6,835 nucleotides of DNA, from positions 1-6,835 of the forward strand of contig DTUG01000221.1 in the NCBI GenBank assembly GCA_012964275.1, read 5' to 3'. Shown in pieces: positions 5,216-6,835 of the stretch. Source of the stretch: Fidelibacterota bacterium (GTDB lineage Bacteria > Fidelibacterota > Marinisomatia > Marinisomatales > UBA1611). The position numbers were made by a program, and so were the translations under genes. Under the pieces are notes generated by a model. It was not told where the DNA came from. It saw only the letters and a list, made by a program, of their open reading frames with translations, and made no database searches. How positions within the stretch are numbered: the stretch's first letter is position 1; each line of letters begins with the position of its first letter.

Positions 5216-6154
5216 ATGAAAATATCTAACATAATTTTTTCTGTATTAATGATTTCGACACCCCTTTTTCCAATTACAGGATATGTTCGTTTCAGTGAGG
5301 CTTCATTTTGCATGGATAGCTGTTCCATATATTATCTTGAGAACGAAGATGGTGAATTCCTGTCCTGGATAACCCATTTGGATGATATTGAAATGCTGAA
5401 TGATTATAATGACAGATTTGTTGAGATCGAAGGGGATACTGTACATTGCGTAGAGTGTGAAGCGATTAATGTAACATCAATTGCAATCTCGAATGACTGT
5501 CAAATGCCGGTAAATTGTTTTGTTGACCCCTGTTTAGTAAGTGAATGCTCATCTTATCCAGATGCAGAATGTGTAGCAAATTATTGCGGAGGCTGTTGGG
5601 CAGATTATTATTTAAATGGTGAATTAATAAATTGTGATTCATCCACGGATTGTGTTGACCTTACTGGAATTGATTTTGGATTATGTGGCATGGTACTTGG
5701 GATAGGGTGGGTAAACGAAAATTGTGATTACGTCTCAGGTTGTGACTGGGTGGCGGATAGTGTGGATTATACCGATGCATTTTTTAATTCAATGGATGAC
5801 TGTATTGAAGCTTGCTTTATTGCATCTACCAATGAAATCAATCAATTACCTCATGTTTTTAATTTGCATCAAAATTACCCCAACCCATTCAACCCGATGA
5901 CAACATTCAGCTATGATTTGCCAGAAGACGCTTTGGTCATTATCACCATATATGATATGATGGGCAGAAGGGTCAGCACACTGGTAAGCAAAAGGCAAAG
6001 TGCAGGGTACAGATCGATACAATGGAACGCTACTGATGATAATGGCTCTCCAATTAGTTCTGGACTCTATTTATATACTATAGAGGCAGGTGATCCTTCG
6101 GCAAGTTCAGGACATAGTTTCAGGCAGACCAAGAAGATGGTACTGTTGAAATAA
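5216..6154 (+). CDS. Secreted 18-cysteine protein with T9SS sorting domain
   Basis: A 312-residue protein with a signal peptide (about 1-22), three cysteine-bearing parts and a T9SS type A sorting tail (about 219-312). Residues 28-100 hold C32, C36, a CVEC (78-81) and C95. Residues 101-140 hold a dense module with the pattern C-x4-C-x4-C-x7-C-x4-C-x2-C-x12-C, including NYCGGC. Residues 146-200 hold six cysteines (C146, C157, C170, C176, C196, C200) whose order and final C-x3-C recall Kunitz/BPTI domains, though the spacings differ and this is only an analogy. The even cysteine number suits disulfides formed outside the cytoplasm. The tail contains an eight-residue extra segment (PSASSGHS) absent from the neighbouring cargo protein's tail, caused by a small palindromic DNA insert. 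No enzyme motif is recognised. The ATG at 5216 sits in the shared leader context and lacks an obvious Shine-Dalgarno. Confidence 0.8.
   Translation: MKISNIIFSVLMISTPLFPITGYVRFSEASFCMDSCSIYYLENEDGEFLSWITHLDDIEMLNDYNDRFVEIEGDTVHCVECEAINVTSIAISNDCQMPVNCFVDPCLVSECSSYPDAECVANYCGGCWADYYLNGELINCDSSTDCVDLTGIDFGLCGMVLGIGWVNENCDYVSGCDWVADSVDYTDAFFNSMDDCIEACFIASTNEINQLPHVFNLHQNYPNPFNPMTTFSYDLPEDALVIITIYDMMGRRVSTLVSKRQSAGYRSIQWNATDDNGSPISSGLYLYTIEAGDPSASSGHSFRQTKKMVLLK
5867..6154 (+). repeat. T9SS sorting-domain direct repeat, copy 2
   Basis: This is the counterpart of 4890-5153 in the same orientation and reading frame, encoding YPNPFNP through KKMVLLK. It differs by scattered substitutions, many of them silent, and by an in-frame insert of 24 bases near 6094-6117. 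Confidence 0.8.
6094..6117 (+). repeat. Short palindromic element inserted in frame in the sorting-domain coding sequence
   Basis: Aligned with the other sorting domain (AGEFRQT), this copy reads AGDPSASSGHSFRQT, eight extra codons. The extra DNA holds TCCTTCGGCAAGTTCAGGA (6094-6112), an interrupted palindrome with TCCT/AGGA ends. It resembles a short TCCTTCGRCAAGCTCAGGA-type repeat that I recall as dispersed in many bacterial genomes, including inside genes. The insert is plain from the alignment; membership in that repeat family is from memory. Confidence 0.6.
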
Positions 6155-6178
6155 TTCTACCCTTTTCATAACATCGAA

Positions 6179-6193
6179 CCCTGCCCAGCGGGG
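6179..6193 (+). terminator. Weak GC-rich hairpin after the Cys-rich gene, possible degenerate terminator
   Basis: CCCTGC (6179-6184) can pair with GCGGGG (6188-6193), including one G-U pair, around a three-base loop. The sequence resembles the strong terminator at 5158-5183 but has no T-tract after it, so intrinsic termination is doubtful. The next gene could be partly co-transcribed. Confidence 0.3.
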
Positions 6194-6221
6194 CGAACAA
6201 TCCAATATTAACTAAACGTAT

Positions 6222-6229
6222 GAGGAGGT
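6222..6229 (+). promoter_or_regulatory. Strong Shine-Dalgarno of the cupin gene
   Basis: GAGGAGGT lies six bases before ATG 6236 and is nearly a full complement of the 16S rRNA anti-Shine-Dalgarno. It fixes the start of the cupin gene. It contrasts with the weak or absent sites before the two T9SS-cargo genes. Confidence 0.9.
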
Positions 6230-6235
6230 ACAATC

Positions 6236-6625
6236 ATGAATAGATTAAACACTAATGGAAAAATCGCTTTTCCTGCTATTTTGGCGCTTTCTCTAATTGC
6301 GAACTTTTCACTTGCACAGGAAGCTACTAAAGTAGATTCAGCACACTACAAAGTTGAATTCGAAAACGATCAAGTGCGTGTAATCCGAATCAATTATGGT
6401 GCTCACGAGAAGTCCATTATGCACGAACATACTCCTGGGGCATTGGTTTTCATCACTGATGGCGAGGGAAGATTTACTTACCCAGACGTAAAAACGGAAG
6501 AATCAAATTGGAATGCTGGAGAGGTAGGATGGTCGTTTGGAGAAAAACATCTTCCTGAGAATCTGAGTGATGAGCCTTATGAACTTATTCTGGTGGAAAT
6601 CAGAGACAAGCAACCGGAAAAGTAA
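6236..6625 (+). CDS. Exported small single-domain cupin
   Basis: A 129-residue protein with a signal peptide (1-27, ending FSLA before QEA), so periplasmic or secreted. Residues 38-125 form one cupin barrel. Motif 1 (G55 to G76) contains MHEH, giving metal ligands H63 and H65. The glutamate normally found a few residues later is absent, with PGALVF in its place. Motif 2 (G95 to N109) supplies H105 in GEKHLPEN. A 2-His/1-His site could still bind a metal, but a fourth ligand is missing or replaced, so it may be a binding or sensing protein rather than a dioxygenase. The length is normal for a monocupin. It lies 81 bases after the T9SS cargo gene on the same strand, with its own strong Shine-Dalgarno. 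Substrate unknown; a role linked to the neighbouring genes is not shown. Confidence 0.85.
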   Translation: MNRLNTNGKIAFPAILALSLIANFSLAQEATKVDSAHYKVEFENDQVRVIRINYGAHEKSIMHEHTPGALVFITDGEGRFTYPDVKTEESNWNAGEVGWSFGEKHLPENLSDEPYELILVEIRDKQPEK

Positions 6626-6835
6626 TCTAACAACTCCACTTACTTTAGGGATGTGGTATAGTTTACACGTGTGATATTAATCATGGGTTTTTAGAAAACA
6701 TTTAGTGATGTAATAAATTATTTTTGGTTTTTTTGTTTATAAATATTGAAGAATGGTGGAAAACCAAGCAGATACCAAGTAGGGTAATCCCATCCTGTGT
6801 AGATTTTGCCAGTAAAAAGGTATTAACGAAATAAC
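6626..6835. other. AT-rich right end without a convincing gene
   Basis: No reading frame here has a start codon, ribosome-binding site and reasonable length together. There are runs of T (6721-6734) but no GC-rich stem before them that would make a clear terminator. On the minus strand a frame ending at TAA 6720-6718 reads GWDYPTWYLLGFPPFFNIYK, which looks protein-like. A stop upstream in the same frame and the lack of a start codon mean it could at most be the broken end of a gene. Confidence 0.5.

Noticed and set aside
1..6835. tRNA, rRNA, CRISPR arrays, transposase genes or attachment sites
   Set aside because: No cloverleaf-like segments, regularly spaced repeats, transposase motifs or flanking inverted repeats of insertion-sequence type were found by reading.

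Overview
The window is moderately AT-rich bacterial DNA. Two secreted proteins end in the same roughly 90-residue FlgD-like tail (YPNPFNP ... IYDMMGR ... AGLYLY/SGLYLY ... RQTKKMVLLK). This is the type IX secretion (T9SS) type A sorting domain seen in Bacteroidota, Ignavibacteria, Calditrichota and Marinimicrobia. The tail's exact style best fits an uncultivated FCB-group marine bacterium such as Marinimicrobia (SAR406). That placement is an inference, because the window contains no rRNA or phylogenetic marker gene.

Left half, minus strand, read right to left: a compact run of genes. It starts with a small Cys/His-rich membrane or secreted protein (3544-3137). Next come an exported heavy-metal-associated (HMA, MerP-like) protein (3059-2583), a three-helix MerT-like membrane protein (2593-2213) and a predicted outer-membrane beta-barrel (2203-1397, TTG start). 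A BNR/sialidase-like beta-propeller lipoprotein (1357-170) follows, and then the N-terminus of a class V aminotransferase that leaves the window on the left. The HMA and MerT-like genes overlap, and the other gaps up to the propeller are 0-80 bases, so this is probably one operon. The first five products could together form a metal-handling chain across the periplasm, from outer membrane to inner membrane. MerA, MerR and other classical mercury genes are absent from the window, so the metal is unknown.

Right half, plus strand: a divergent gene (3618-5153) encodes a second BNR-like propeller with a T9SS tail. It carries the same Cys-x-Cys-Cys plus Cys-Pro-x-x-Gly-Pro signature as the lipoprotein on the other side. 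After a clear intrinsic terminator comes a secreted protein with 18 cysteines and the same tail (5216-6154), then an exported small cupin with a near-perfect Shine-Dalgarno (6236-6625). The last 210 bases hold no convincing gene.

Most worth a second look: (1) the shared four-cysteine signature in two propellers flanking an HMA/MerT-like cassette; (2) a 14-bp RNA stem that buries the HMA gene's ribosome-binding site and begins directly after the stop codon of the upstream Cys-rich gene, suggesting translation-dependent control; (3) a short palindromic element inserted in frame into one of the two sorting tails; (4) an aminotransferase whose conserved N-terminus begins before any ATG/GTG/TTG codon.
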